Of a stretch of 43,478 bases of DNA, positions 25,696 through 34,847 are shown piece after piece; position 1 is the stretch's first letter, and the number at the start of each line of letters is the position of its first letter. The stretch comes from Deltaproteobacteria bacterium (GTDB taxonomy: Bacteria > Desulfobacterota > Desulfomonilia > UBA1062), in contig JAKPQL010000012.1 in the NCBI GenBank assembly GCA_029547045.1, forward strand, positions 1-43,478. The letters are read 5' to 3'. The notes under the pieces are model-generated. The model did no database searches. It was not told the origin of the DNA and saw only the letters and a program-made list of their open reading frames with translations. A program made the translations under genes and the position numbers.

Positions 25696-26478
25696 ATGGG
25701 GGACCAGTTCATCAGGACCGATCTTCGTGGTCAGATCGCCATCATCGAGATGGACCGGAAGCGGGAGCTCAACGCCCTTTCTTTCGGCATGATGAAGGAG
25801 ATCCACCGGGTGTTCTCCCAGTTCCTCCAGGAGACGTCCGATGTGCGGGTCCTTGTCCTGACGGGCGGGGACGAGTGCTTCTCGGCGGGCATCGACCTCA
25901 AGGAGGCCCCGCACTTCACGAGCGAACAGGCGGCCAACTACTTCCGGCTCGCCGTTGAGGTCTACTCCATGCTCCTGGACCAGGACAAGATCCTCATCAG
26001 CGCGGTGAGCGGCATCGCGTTTGGCGGCGGGTTCAACCTGGCGCTCATGGGCGACATGATCATCGCGTCCGAGAGCGCCATCTTCGCCCACCCCGAGATC
26101 AAGTACGGGTTCAACCCCCTGCTCACGCCGCTGGTGTCCCGCATCGGCCTGGCGAGGACCCGTGAGCTGGCCCTCCGGGGCGATCCCATCGGGGCCAGGG
26201 AGGCCCATGCCTTCGGGCTGGTGAACCGGGTGGTGGAGCCTGAGCGGTTCCGCGACGAGGTGCTGACCTGCGCGAACCAGCTCGTGGGAAGGTCTCCAGA
26301 GGTGGTCAAGGCCGTGAAGCGGAGCCTGGACGTGGTGAGCAGGCTCGATGCCAAGGCCGCCCTCGAGTACGAGCTGGAGATGACGGCCATGCTCTTCAAC
26401 ATCCGGGGCGATATCCGGGAAAAGATGAAGGGCGTCATCAGGCACAAGGGGCGTGATGATACCAGCTGCGAGGAGTAG
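25696..26478 (+). CDS. enoyl-CoA hydratase/isomerase family protein
   Basis: A 260-residue crotonase-fold protein. The oxyanion-hole segments (CFSAGIDLKE, about 61-70, and SGIAFGGGFNLAL, about 105-117) are clear. Of the two catalytic Glu residues of true hydratases, the second is kept (Glu134 in HPEI) but the first is Asn114. It may thus act as an isomerase, hydrolase or other crotonase relative. The ATG follows GGGAGG; a longer frame upstream is not needed. The end overlaps the glycosylase gene by 23 bp. It fits the fatty-acid use suggested by the other acyl-CoA genes nearby. Confidence 0.85.
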   Translation: MGDQFIRTDLRGQIAIIEMDRKRELNALSFGMMKEIHRVFSQFLQETSDVRVLVLTGGDECFSAGIDLKEAPHFTSEQAANYFRLAVEVYSMLLDQDKILISAVSGIAFGGGFNLALMGDMIIASESAIFAHPEIKYGFNPLLTPLVSRIGLARTRELALRGDPIGAREAHAFGLVNRVVEPERFRDEVLTCANQLVGRSPEVVKAVKRSLDVVSRLDAKAALEYELEMTAMLFNIRGDIREKMKGVIRHKGRDDTSCEE

Positions 26479-27121
26479 GCATCCCTTCGACCCGGCAGCG
26501 CTCCACCGGATCCTGCTCAATCACTACGGACCCTCGGGGTGGTGGCCCGGCGAGAGCCCCTTCGAGGTGATGGTGGGCGCTGTGCTCACCCAGAACACGG
26601 CCTGGACCAACGTGGAGAAGGCCATAGCCAACCTCAAGGCCGCATCCCTTCTGGATGTGGTTGCCATCCATGCCACGCCCTCCGATCGTCTTGCAGCACA
26701 CCTCAGACCATCGGGCTATTACAACATCAAGGCCAGGCGCCTGAAGAATTTGGCGGACATGATCATGGGGTCCTTCGATGGTTCGCTGGAGCGGCTCTTT
26801 GCGCTGGATGCCCGGGACCTCAGGGGGATTCTCCTGGAGGTGAACGGCATCGGCAAGGAGACGGCGGACAGCATCTGCTGCTATGCGGCCGGCAAGCTCG
26901 TCTTCGTGGTGGATGCCTACACGCGGAGGATACTGTCCAGACACGGCATCATCAACGGTGATGCGGGCTACGACGACGTGCAGCAACTTTTCGAAGGTTC
27001 CCTGGGCCCCGACCTGGGGGCGTACAAGGACCTCCACGCACACCTCGTGTACATCGGCAAGGACTACTGCAGGTCCAGAAACCCCATGTGCGGCGAGTGC
27101 CCGCTGAAGGGCAGTGTCTAG
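26456..27121 (+). CDS. endonuclease III-related DNA glycosylase (COG2231 / MagIII-like)
   Basis: A 221-residue HhH-GPD protein. The helix-hairpin-helix (EVNGIGKETADSICCYA, about 127-143) and the catalytic Asp in VVDAYTRR are present. The Lys of bifunctional Nth is replaced by Glu (GIGKET), so it should be a monofunctional glycosylase, as in MagIII-type 3-methyladenine glycosylases. Three cysteines of the Fe-S cluster loop are present (C-x6-C-x2-C), but the fourth is Val, followed at once by a TAG stop. ATG 26456 is chosen; GTG 26453 is also possible. It follows the hydratase-like gene with overlap and ends 4 bp from the convergent Fe-S gene. Confidence 0.8.
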   Translation: MIPAARSRHPFDPAALHRILLNHYGPSGWWPGESPFEVMVGAVLTQNTAWTNVEKAIANLKAASLLDVVAIHATPSDRLAAHLRPSGYYNIKARRLKNLADMIMGSFDGSLERLFALDARDLRGILLEVNGIGKETADSICCYAAGKLVFVVDAYTRRILSRHGIINGDAGYDDVQQLFEGSLGPDLGAYKDLHAHLVYIGKDYCRSRNPMCGECPLKGSV

Positions 27122-27125
27122 ATCC

Positions 27126-28571
27126 TCACCTGCAATGCGCCCTCGTGCCCGTGATGGTACGCCGTTTCTTCTCGAGATATGCCCTGTATCTGGTTATCAG
27201 GGCCTTGACGGCGAATGCGATGATTCTCCTGGAAATGCGGTTCTGTGCCAGAACGCTGTGATAGAGCCTGCCGAGCAGTCTTATCCGCCTCGCGTCGCCT
27301 TGTCCTGCTTCCGGGAGCGGCCCTTCTATGTCCACGGGCCTGGGGAAGAATCGCCTGGGGGAAAAGGGCCACTTGAGCATGAGATTGGTGGTGACGGCGA
27401 GGATATCCCATGCCCGCTCCTCGTGTCTGTGGATGGGCGTTTCACCGGCTGCGATCTGCACGAGTTCAAGCGGAAGGTAGATGTCCATCCTGCTGTTGGT
27501 CAGGACCTTTATCAGGGAAAGGAATGCGCAGCAGCCGGGGCAGGGGACAACCAGGGCGTCGGCGCCCGTCGCCTCGGCCTCCTGCAGCCGGAGGTACAGG
27601 CTCTGCAGAAGGTTGAGCAGCGTGTGGAAGGGGTTGCCCGAGGTCGGCCCGAACAGCGTGGGTACGGTCCCAGCCCAGCCGCAGCAGAGCGCGTTCCCCC
27701 GTGTATGCTCCATCTCGACTACGGTGCATCCTATGCGCTCCACTATCTCCCGGGAGGTGTCCTGAAGGATCCCGTCCATGTATCTCCCGCAGCAGTTGTC
27801 GTGGACGGTGACCTTCATGTCCAGCCTGTTCCTGGCCGGAATCTTCCCGCTCTTCAGCCGGTCAAGTATCCAGCTGTCCAGGAGTTCCACCTCGAAGTCG
27901 AAATCGATGCCGAACTTTTCCGGCAGGACATCGGTGAACATCGATGCCTCGACCACCATGAAGCAGTACATCTTTTCTATGCCCATCTCGGAGAACTTCT
28001 GTTTCGCGAGCCTTCCAAGGCGCCCCGCCTCTTCGAGGAATCCGATCCTGTAGGCGTCTTCTCCGATACCGAACATGCAGTCACTGCCGATGATGGAGGG
28101 CTTCAAATCGTCTAGGAGCGATGTCTGGGCGATGTACGGCATGAGATTGTTGTAGAAGCCGGTAAGGAGGGCTTCCTTTCTCGGATGCTTCAGGTTCTCC
28201 TCCCAGGAATGCAGCAGCGAGAGCTCGTCTTCGGCCATCAGCACCCTGGTGGTTGTCCACATGTTCTCGGGCTCGTTGGGGAAGATGAACTTGGCTATGT
28301 ACGGGAGGCCCTTTGACCTGCCCGTTCTGTTATGATGCTCGAGAACGAGGCCGTACGGATTGGCATGCCGGGGGCAGACAAAGTCGCAGGCATTGCACGT
28401 GACGCATCGCTGGAGCACGAGGGACGCATCCGTATCTCCCCGGATGAGTTTCTCAATTTCACGCTTCGCCTCGCCTTCCGGAAGCTCGAGCACGGGGCAG
28501 CGCCCGAGGCAGATCCCGCAGCGGTCGCACAGGTCTTCCCTGAAGGAACGGAACGTGGTCGTGGGATTCAC
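27126..28571 (-). CDS. HdrD/GlpC-like Fe-S oxidoreductase
   Basis: A 481-residue electron-transfer protein. Two [4Fe-4S] motifs are complete: Cys15/18/21/25 and Cys56/59/62/66. The C-terminal part has one CCG (cysteine-rich) domain with HDNC, LCCGWAG and PCPGC, which can hold an unusual Fe-S centre; an upstream copy is degenerate. There is no flavin domain. Such proteins move electrons to quinone, disulfides or EtfAB partners. A 61-residue membrane protein lies just upstream and the acyl-CoA synthetase before it. The GTG start has AGGAGG 12 nt upstream. Role in beta-oxidation electron flow is inference. Confidence 0.85.
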   Translation of the reverse strand: MNPTTTFRSFREDLCDRCGICLGRCPVLELPEGEAKREIEKLIRGDTDASLVLQRCVTCNACDFVCPRHANPYGLVLEHHNRTGRSKGLPYIAKFIFPNEPENMWTTTRVLMAEDELSLLHSWEENLKHPRKEALLTGFYNNLMPYIAQTSLLDDLKPSIIGSDCMFGIGEDAYRIGFLEEAGRLGRLAKQKFSEMGIEKMYCFMVVEASMFTDVLPEKFGIDFDFEVELLDSWILDRLKSGKIPARNRLDMKVTVHDNCCGRYMDGILQDTSREIVERIGCTVVEMEHTRGNALCCGWAGTVPTLFGPTSGNPFHTLLNLLQSLYLRLQEAEATGADALVVPCPGCCAFLSLIKVLTNSRMDIYLPLELVQIAAGETPIHRHEERAWDILAVTTNLMLKWPFSPRRFFPRPVDIEGPLPEAGQGDARRIRLLGRLYHSVLAQNRISRRIIAFAVKALITRYRAYLEKKRRTITGTRAHCR

Positions 28572-28602
28572 GGGACAGAGCCCTCCTCGCCGATCCGCCG
28601 CA

Positions 28603-28788
28603 CTATGCCTTGTCTTTCAGTACCGTGTGAATGCCCACATAATAGGTGATAGTGGCGCCGATTACGCAGACGTAGAAACCGATCAGCTGGTCCATGGGCG
28701 GACGTTCCCTGTAGATGAACATCAGTGTTGAGATGACAAGGGTGGGGACAAGGAATCCGATCAGGGGCAAGTGATACCGTAGTTTCAT
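28603..28788 (-). CDS. 61-residue membrane protein beside the Fe-S oxidoreductase
   Basis: Two hydrophobic helices (about 7-26 and 36-57) separated by a short charged loop (RERPP), with a basic N-terminus and C-terminus. A strong GAGGAGGAATCT precedes the ATG. It lies 95 bp after the acyl-CoA synthetase and 31 bp before the Fe-S gene. No family was recognised. It may anchor the Fe-S protein to the membrane; this is inferred from position and size. Confidence 0.65.
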   Translation of the reverse strand: MKLRYHLPLIGFLVPTLVISTLMFIYRERPPMDQLIGFYVCVIGATITYYVGIHTVLKDKA

Positions 28789-28883
28789 AGATTCCTCCTC
28801 GGTCCACACAATATTCTTCACAGCCATGGCCGTCACGCTGCACAGCGGCCCTTCAAGCCCGTCTGCCCTGAAGGGAGGACCTG

Positions 28884-30905
28884 CTATGCCCGGGTCCTGC
28901 CCGGGTCGTACATGCCCCGTATCTGCTCCCCGTAGCGCTCCTTGATGATACGCCGCTTCAGCTTCAGCGTTGGCGTCAGTTCGCCGCCCTCCACGCTGAA
29001 AGGCTGTGCCAGGATGGTGAAGTACTTGATCTGCTCGTAGCGGGCGAGCGTCTTGTTTACCTGGTCCACCTGCTCGTGGATGAGGGCCTTGACCTCGTCC
29101 AGCAAGATCAGGGCGGCCGGGTCGTCCACGCCGAGACCCTTCTCCTTCGCATACTTCTTCAGCTCGTGGAAGTCGGGCACGATGAGCGCAGTGAGGTATT
29201 TCTCCCCGTCGCCCGTCAGGCACACCTGGTCGATGTAAGGCCGCGCCGTCACGGCGAGCTCAATGGGGTGAGGCGCCACGTTCTTTCCGCCCGAGGTGAC
29301 GAAGAGCTCCTTTTTCCGGTCCGTGATCTCCAGGAACCCGTCCTCGTCGAACCTCCCGATGTCGCCGGTGAGGAACCAGCCCTCTTCGTCAAAGGAGTCC
29401 CTCGTCTCCTGGGGCATGTTCCAGTACCCCTGGAAGATCTGGGGTCCCCTCGCGAGGATCTCGCCGTCCGGGGCGATCTTCTCCTCGGTCCCGGCAACGG
29501 CCTTGCCCACGGTCCCGGGCTTCACCTGGAGGCGGTAGGCCACGGTGTTGTAGGCGATGGAGAGCTTTAGGGCCCCGATGGGGTTGGTGTAGGGGGATTT
29601 GCCCTTCGCCGGCAGCCTCACCATGGCGTCCAGCGTCCAGTCCACCATCTTGTTCTGGAACCAGGTGAGCTTGTTCCCGTTCAGCCCGCGGAACTCGGGG
29701 GCGTTGTAGTTCAGGATGGCAGCGGTCTCGGTGAGGCCGTAGCCCTCGGAGAGCTGGATGCCCATGGAGCGGATGAAGGTGCACACCTCCCTGGAGAGCT
29801 TCCCGCCGCCGGATCCCGCCATGACGAGACGGTCCAGGCCGGCCATCTTCCGCACCCGGTTGAAGACCAGGACATTGGCCTGGGAGAACTTGATGAGGTC
29901 GAGCTGGCCGAGGCGCTCTCCCTTTGCCATGGCATCGGTGAACTTCTCGCCCTGCCGCATGGCCCAGGCGAACATCTTCCGGGCAAGGGGGGGCTGCCGG
30001 GACACCACGGCGCTGATCTGGTCGTACACCTTCTCGAAGAAGCGGGGGATGCTGATGATGACATTGGGCCTGAGCTCCAGGAGGCTCTTGGGGAGGTTCT
30101 GGAAGTCAGGCTCGAAGGCGAGCAGCCCTGACTGCTTCAATCCGCCTGAGTGGTAGTCGCAGGTGCGGCCGTAGACGTGGCAGATGGGCAGGTGCACGAG
30201 GAAGAGCAGGTGCAGGCTCCTGTCCATGGCTTGCCGCTTCAGGAGGGTGGGCGCCGTCACCTGGTTCATGGCCGCGATGAAGTTGGCGTGGGTGAGCATG
30301 GCGCCCTTGGGCCTGCCCGTGGTCCCCGAGGTATAGATGATGCTCACGAGGTCCCCGGGCCGGGCCTCGTGGATGGATCTGTCCAGCGCGGCCTGGTCAA
30401 GGGCACTGTTCCCCATGTCCATGACCTCGTTGAAGTGGTACACGCCCTTCTCCCGTGCACCTTGCAGCGACTCCATGCAGATGACGATGTCAAGCGGCGC
30501 CTGCGACCTGGCCCTGCACGCCATCTCGACCTTGTCCCGGGTGGAACAGACGATGGCCCTGCAGGAGCTGTCCTTGGTCATGTAGGCGAGTTCCTCCTGC
30601 GAGGAAGTGGGGTAGAGCGGCACCTCGATGCCGCCCACTGCCTGGACGGCCTGGTCCGCGACGATCCAGCGCGGCCTGCTCTCGGAGAAGATGGCCACCT
30701 TGTCGCCCCGCTTGATGCCCAGGGCCATGAGACCCGCGGCGAACGCGAGGGCCTGCCGCCTCGTCTCCCCCCAGGTCAGCGGCCGGAAGTCGCGCGTTGG
30801 GTCACCGTTGTGGTCGAACCTGCCCATGAGAAAGGTCTTGGAATCGCCGTGTTCCAGCGCCTTGGCATGGAACAGGCCGCACAGGGTGTTTTCGCTGTAG
30901 CCCAT
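28884..30905 (-). CDS. long-chain acyl-CoA synthetase (AMP-forming)
   Basis: A 673-residue ANL-superfamily enzyme. The core motifs are YTSGTTGRPKGAMLTH (about 190-205), GYGLTETA (about 392), TGDIGRFDEDGFLEITDRKK (about 521-540) and the hinge with the catalytic Lys in GGKN. It makes acyl-CoA from fatty acid, ATP and CoA. Length fits the FadD15-like long-chain family. A good promoter-like site is seen upstream, and GGGGAGG precedes the ATG. It heads a possible operon with the small membrane protein and the Fe-S oxidoreductase. Confidence 0.92.
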   Translation of the reverse strand: MGYSENTLCGLFHAKALEHGDSKTFLMGRFDHNGDPTRDFRPLTWGETRRQALAFAAGLMALGIKRGDKVAIFSESRPRWIVADQAVQAVGGIEVPLYPTSSQEELAYMTKDSSCRAIVCSTRDKVEMACRARSQAPLDIVICMESLQGAREKGVYHFNEVMDMGNSALDQAALDRSIHEARPGDLVSIIYTSGTTGRPKGAMLTHANFIAAMNQVTAPTLLKRQAMDRSLHLLFLVHLPICHVYGRTCDYHSGGLKQSGLLAFEPDFQNLPKSLLELRPNVIISIPRFFEKVYDQISAVVSRQPPLARKMFAWAMRQGEKFTDAMAKGERLGQLDLIKFSQANVLVFNRVRKMAGLDRLVMAGSGGGKLSREVCTFIRSMGIQLSEGYGLTETAAILNYNAPEFRGLNGNKLTWFQNKMVDWTLDAMVRLPAKGKSPYTNPIGALKLSIAYNTVAYRLQVKPGTVGKAVAGTEEKIAPDGEILARGPQIFQGYWNMPQETRDSFDEEGWFLTGDIGRFDEDGFLEITDRKKELFVTSGGKNVAPHPIELAVTARPYIDQVCLTGDGEKYLTALIVPDFHELKKYAKEKGLGVDDPAALILLDEVKALIHEQVDQVNKTLARYEQIKYFTILAQPFSVEGGELTPTLKLKRRIIKERYGEQIRGMYDPGRTRA

Positions 30906-30987
30906 GGAATACCTCCCCCTCGATACGGTTCACGGGAGGGGCCGCGCCTGCGGGGCAGCCCCTCCCTTCAGCTTCGGTGCAGTCCCT

Positions 30988-31016
30988 ATTGTACGTGCAT
31001 GGAAATTATATTGCAA
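30988..31016 (-). promoter_or_regulatory. likely sigma70-type promoter of the acyl-CoA synthetase gene
   Basis: On the minus strand TTGCAA (31016-31011), a 17-nt spacer and TACAAT (30993-30988). Four and five of six positions match consensus in an AT-rich patch of an otherwise GC-rich region. The leader would be about 75 nt. Confidence 0.4.
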
Positions 31017-31110
31017 ATGCATCGTGGGCCATCTCCGCCAGCGGGGAATGCTCGCCTTCCATACACAACCCTCTTGCAATACCCCATGTTCTGACCTAGA
31101 GGTGTGCCTG

Positions 31111-32982
31111 ATGGAAACCTTTGACGTCATCGTGGTGGGCGGGGGACACGCCGGCGTGGAGGCTGCGCTGGCGGCGCACAGGCTTGGTGTCGACGCGGCG
31201 CTCTTCACCCTGAACATGGACACCGTGGGCCGGATGCCCTGCAGCCCTTCCATCGGCGGCCTTGCCAAGAGCCACCTGGTCAAGGAGATCGACGCCCTGG
31301 GCGGGATCATGGCCGAGGTGGCGGACGAGACCGCCATCGCCTACCGCCTCCTCAACACCAAGAAGGGCCCTGCCGTGCGCGCCACCAGGACCCAGAACGA
31401 CAGGAGGCGCTACGAGACCGCCGTCAAGAAGAGGGTGGAGGAGGCCGGGATCCACGTGCGGCAGACCCGCGTGGACGGCATCGAGGTCCTAGACGGCCGG
31501 GTCGTGGGTGTCAGGGACAGGTACTCCCAGTGCTTCGGCGCCCGGGCAGTCATCATTACGGCAGGCACGTTCCTTTCGGGCCTCATCCACATCGGGCGGA
31601 TGCGACAGCCTGCCGGCCGCTCCGGAGAGGAGGCATCCTACGAGCTGGCTCAGGGCCTCAGAAGTCTCGGGCTCACCCTGGGCAGGCACAAGACCGGCAC
31701 CCCGCCGAGGCTGCACCGGGACACCATCGATCTGACAGCCCTTGAGCGCCAGGATCCCCAGCAGGGGTGCATGGCCCTGGGGTTCGACTCCCCGGGGACC
31801 GCGCTTGCCCAGGTGCCCTGCTACCTCACCAGGACCACGGAGCGCACCCACGCCGTCATCCGCGAGAACATCCTGCTGAGCCCGCTCTATTCGGGGGACA
31901 TCACCGGGACGCCGGCACGGTACTGCCCCTCCCTGGAGGACAAGGTCATGCGCTTCGGCGGGAGGCAGGGGCACCAGGTCATCATTGAGCCCGAGGGGCT
32001 CGAGACGAGCGAGGTTTACGCCTCCGGCCTGGGCAACAGCCTGCCCATCGAGCTCCAGTGGGAGATCGTACGATCCGTTCCGGGCCTTGAGCGCGCCGAG
32101 ATCATCAGGCCCGCCTATGCCATCGAGTACGAATACGTGCACCCCACCCAGCTCCTGCGGACCCTGGAGACCAAGCGGGTCAGGGGGCTCTACCTGGCCG
32201 GGCAGGTGAACGGCACCTCGGGCTACGAGGAGGCGGCGGGCCAGGGCATCATGGCGGGCATCAACGCTGCCCGGTCCGTAAGGGGCGAGCCGCCCTTCGT
32301 GCTGGACCGCTCCCAGGCCTACATCGCGGTCATGGTGGACGACCTTGTCACCCGCGGCACCAGCGAGCCCTACCGCATGTTCACGTCGCGCTCCGAGTAC
32401 CGGCTCATGCTCCGCGAGACCAACGCCCTGTTCCGGCTGAGCGGCGTCGCGCTGGAGCTCGGGCTCATCGACCGGGACCGCCACGAGCGGGTGCGCGCCG
32501 TGATGGAGGAGGTCGTTTCCCTGCGCAGGCACCTGGCCGCAACCTCGGTGGTGATCCCGGCTGACCTGCCCGAGTTCCCCCCCACCCGTGGGAGCGACCA
32601 GGAGCGGATCAGCCTGGAGCGCCTCCTGAAGCGACCCGGGGCTACCCTGGAGGGGTTTCGCCGGCACGGCCTCGTGCCCCGGGCGCATCCGCTCGCCGAG
32701 CTGGAGGCCGAGGTGGAGGTCAAGTACGAGGGCTACATAGACCGGCAGCGCAAGGAGGTGGCCCGGCTCAGGGAGCTCGAGCGCATGAGGATCCCCGTGG
32801 ATCTCGACTACTCACTCGTACAGGGGCTCTCCAACGAACTCAAGCAGAGGCTTGCCGAGGTCCGTCCCGAGACGTTCGCCCAGGCGGCCCTCGTCGAAGG
32901 CATGACCCCTGCGGGCCTCCAGGCCGTGCAGCTCGCCGTCCGGATCATGGAGGACACCGGCGGCGTTCTCAGCCCTTCATGA
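31111..32982 (+). CDS. mnmG: tRNA uridine-34 carboxymethylaminomethyl modification enzyme, FAD subunit
   Basis: A 623-residue GidA/MnmG protein. The FAD motif GGGHAG is at residues 11-16, followed by SPSIGGLAKSHLVKE, RKxG-type loops, YEEAAGQGIMAG (about 371) and the C-terminal helical MnmE/tRNA-binding domain. With MnmE it puts a carboxymethylaminomethyl group on U34 of several tRNAs. The ATG at 31111 follows GAGGTG and gives the normal N-terminus METFDVIVVGGG. mnmE was not seen nearby. The end overlaps the acyl-CoA dehydrogenase by 14 bp. Confidence 0.96.
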   Translation: METFDVIVVGGGHAGVEAALAAHRLGVDAALFTLNMDTVGRMPCSPSIGGLAKSHLVKEIDALGGIMAEVADETAIAYRLLNTKKGPAVRATRTQNDRRRYETAVKKRVEEAGIHVRQTRVDGIEVLDGRVVGVRDRYSQCFGARAVIITAGTFLSGLIHIGRMRQPAGRSGEEASYELAQGLRSLGLTLGRHKTGTPPRLHRDTIDLTALERQDPQQGCMALGFDSPGTALAQVPCYLTRTTERTHAVIRENILLSPLYSGDITGTPARYCPSLEDKVMRFGGRQGHQVIIEPEGLETSEVYASGLGNSLPIELQWEIVRSVPGLERAEIIRPAYAIEYEYVHPTQLLRTLETKRVRGLYLAGQVNGTSGYEEAAGQGIMAGINAARSVRGEPPFVLDRSQAYIAVMVDDLVTRGTSEPYRMFTSRSEYRLMLRETNALFRLSGVALELGLIDRDRHERVRAVMEEVVSLRRHLAATSVVIPADLPEFPPTRGSDQERISLERLLKRPGATLEGFRRHGLVPRAHPLAELEAEVEVKYEGYIDRQRKEVARLRELERMRIPVDLDYSLVQGLSNELKQRLAEVRPETFAQAALVEGMTPAGLQAVQLAVRIMEDTGGVLSPS

Positions 32983-34108
32983 CCTCCCGGGCGATGACCA
33001 GGCGCTGGATCTCCGAGGTGCCCTCGTAGATGGTGGTGGCCCGGGCGTCGCGGTAGAGTCGCTCCACCTTGAACTCCTTGGTGTACCCGTAGCCGCCGTG
33101 GATCTGCAGGGCCAGGTAACTGGCGCGGTTGGCCGTTTCCGAGGCGAAGAGCTTGGCCATGGAGGCCTCCTTGCTGAAGGGCAGCTCCCTGTCCTTCCGG
33201 TCCGCCGCCGTGATGGTGAGCAGGTGCGCCGCCTCGATGCCCGTGGCCATGTCTGCGATCATCCACTGGATGGCCTGGAAGGATCCGATGGCCCGGCCGA
33301 ACTGCCTGCGCTCGTGGGCGTACTTCACCGACTCGTCCAGGCAGGCCCTGCCAATGCCGATGGCCTGCGATGCAATGCCGATGCGGCCGCTGTCCAAGGC
33401 GCTCATGGCGATCTTGAACCCCAGGCCAGGCCTTCCGACGAGGTTTTCCCTGGGCACCCGGCAGTCCTCGAAGATGAGCTCCACCGTGTTGGAGGCGCGC
33501 AGCCCAAGCTTGTCCTCCCGCGCGCCCACACAGAAGCCGGGCGTGCCCCGTTCCACGATGAAGGCCGACAGCCCCTTGTTGCCCTTCTCCGGTCCGGTCC
33601 GGGCGATGAGGTTCACCACGTCCGCGTACGCCCCGTGGGTGATGAATACCTTGGTGCCGTTGACGAGGTAGTGGTCCCCCTTGTCTTCGGCCCTGAGCTG
33701 CAGGCTGCCCGGGTCGGACCCGGCGCCCGGCTCGGTCAGGGCGAAGCACCCGAGAAGCTCGCCCCGGGCGAGCCTGACGAGGTGGGAGAGCTTCTGCGGC
33801 TCATTGCCGAACTTGAGCAGCGGCTCTGTGGATAGGTTGGCCACCGACATGGTCACCCCCGTGGACGCGCAGGAGTAGGCGATCTCCTGGAGGGCCAGGC
33901 AGTAACTCACCGCGCCGGCACCTGATCCTCCGTATTCCTCGGGCACCATCATGCCGAGCAGGCCGAGGGTGCCCATCTTCCTGATCACGTCCGCCGGGAA
34001 GATCTCCTCCCGGTCCCTCCTGGCGGCCAGGGGCTCCAGTTCCTTGCGGGCGAAATCCCGCGCCATGAGCCTGACCATCTCCTGTTCCGCGGTCATCGTG
34101 TGCGGCAT
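32969..34108 (-). CDS. acyl-CoA dehydrogenase
   Basis: A 379-residue flavoprotein. FAD and substrate loops are present (LTEPGAGSDPGSL, about 126-138), and the catalytic Glu is in IYEGTSEIQR near the C-terminus (about 357-366), the position used by short/medium-chain and butyryl-CoA enzymes. It oxidises acyl-CoA to trans-2-enoyl-CoA and passes electrons to EtfAB, which is not in the window. The ATG follows AAGGAG. It is 9 bp after the HTH-cupin regulator, so the two form an operon. Confidence 0.94.
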   Translation of the reverse strand: MPHTMTAEQEMVRLMARDFARKELEPLAARRDREEIFPADVIRKMGTLGLLGMMVPEEYGGSGAGAVSYCLALQEIAYSCASTGVTMSVANLSTEPLLKFGNEPQKLSHLVRLARGELLGCFALTEPGAGSDPGSLQLRAEDKGDHYLVNGTKVFITHGAYADVVNLIARTGPEKGNKGLSAFIVERGTPGFCVGAREDKLGLRASNTVELIFEDCRVPRENLVGRPGLGFKIAMSALDSGRIGIASQAIGIGRACLDESVKYAHERRQFGRAIGSFQAIQWMIADMATGIEAAHLLTITAADRKDRELPFSKEASMAKLFASETANRASYLALQIHGGYGYTKEFKVERLYRDARATTIYEGTSEIQRLVIAREVMKG

Positions 34109-34117
34109 GGTGGCTCC

Positions 34118-34663
34118 TTACGGTACATAGATGACCACCAGAAGTTCGGCGTTTTCTCTGGTGGGGTTGCTGAGCCGGTGGTGCAGCGCAGAGTTGAAGT
34201 GGATGCTCCCGCCCTTTTTCAGTGAGGTGGTGTTCTGCCCCACCTGGATGGTGATCCCCCCCTCCAGGACGTAGACGAATTCCTCCCCCTCGTGGTGGTA
34301 CTCGACGCCCTTGTGCTCGGTCTGGGCTTCGATGCTCACCCGGTAGGCCCGCAGGTGCTTCTCTTCCCCCGGCTGGGTCAGCGGTACGTAGGCATACGAT
34401 GCGACCCGTTTCTTGTGGCTCTTGGAGCGGCGTCTGGAGGCCTCCCTGTCCTGGGAGCCCTGGAGCTGCTCGATATCCACCTTGAATGACCGGCCGAGCT
34501 GGAGCACCAGGGCCACCGGCGGGGCTATGGCGCCTTCCTCGACCTGGGCGATGAGATCCGCCGGGTAGCCGGTCTCCCTGGAAAGGTCTTCCAGGCTCAG
34601 GCCTTTCTCCTGGCGCAGGCCGCGGATCCTGGTCCCGAAGTCGTGTTCTTTCCTGCTGGTCAC
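34118..34663 (-). CDS. XRE-family transcriptional regulator with cupin domain
   Basis: About 181 residues: an N-terminal helix-turn-helix of the XRE type (IRGLRQEKGLSLEDLSRETG, about 11-30, extending to about 65), a basic linker, then a cupin domain (about 110-181) with the metal motif HHEGEEFVYVLEG and later HHR. This family usually senses a small acid or amine. The GTG at 34663 has GAGGAGG in front; an upstream start at 34723 seems less likely. The gene just precedes the acyl-CoA dehydrogenase and probably controls it. Confidence 0.88.
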   Translation of the reverse strand: MTSRKEHDFGTRIRGLRQEKGLSLEDLSRETGYPADLIAQVEEGAIAPPVALVLQLGRSFKVDIEQLQGSQDREASRRRSKSHKKRVASYAYVPLTQPGEEKHLRAYRVSIEAQTEHKGVEYHHEGEEFVYVLEGGITIQVGQNTTSLKKGGSIHFNSALHHRLSNPTRENAELLVVIYVP

Positions 34664-34847
34664 GTGCCCTCCTCGCATGCGCCGGTATGAATCTGACACC
34701 CGGCATGTAGAGGGTGCAATCATATCATAGGGTCATACTGTATGGCCAGATGCACAATCCCGGGTTCATGATGCTGCCGGCCCTGTGATAGGATGGCCTG
34801 GAAAATCGGATGAAACGGACAGGAAAGAACCGCATGCAGGAGGCGAC

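Noticed and set aside
31489..32688. Long minus-strand frame across mnmG
   Set aside because: Shadow of a highly conserved gene; no family pattern.
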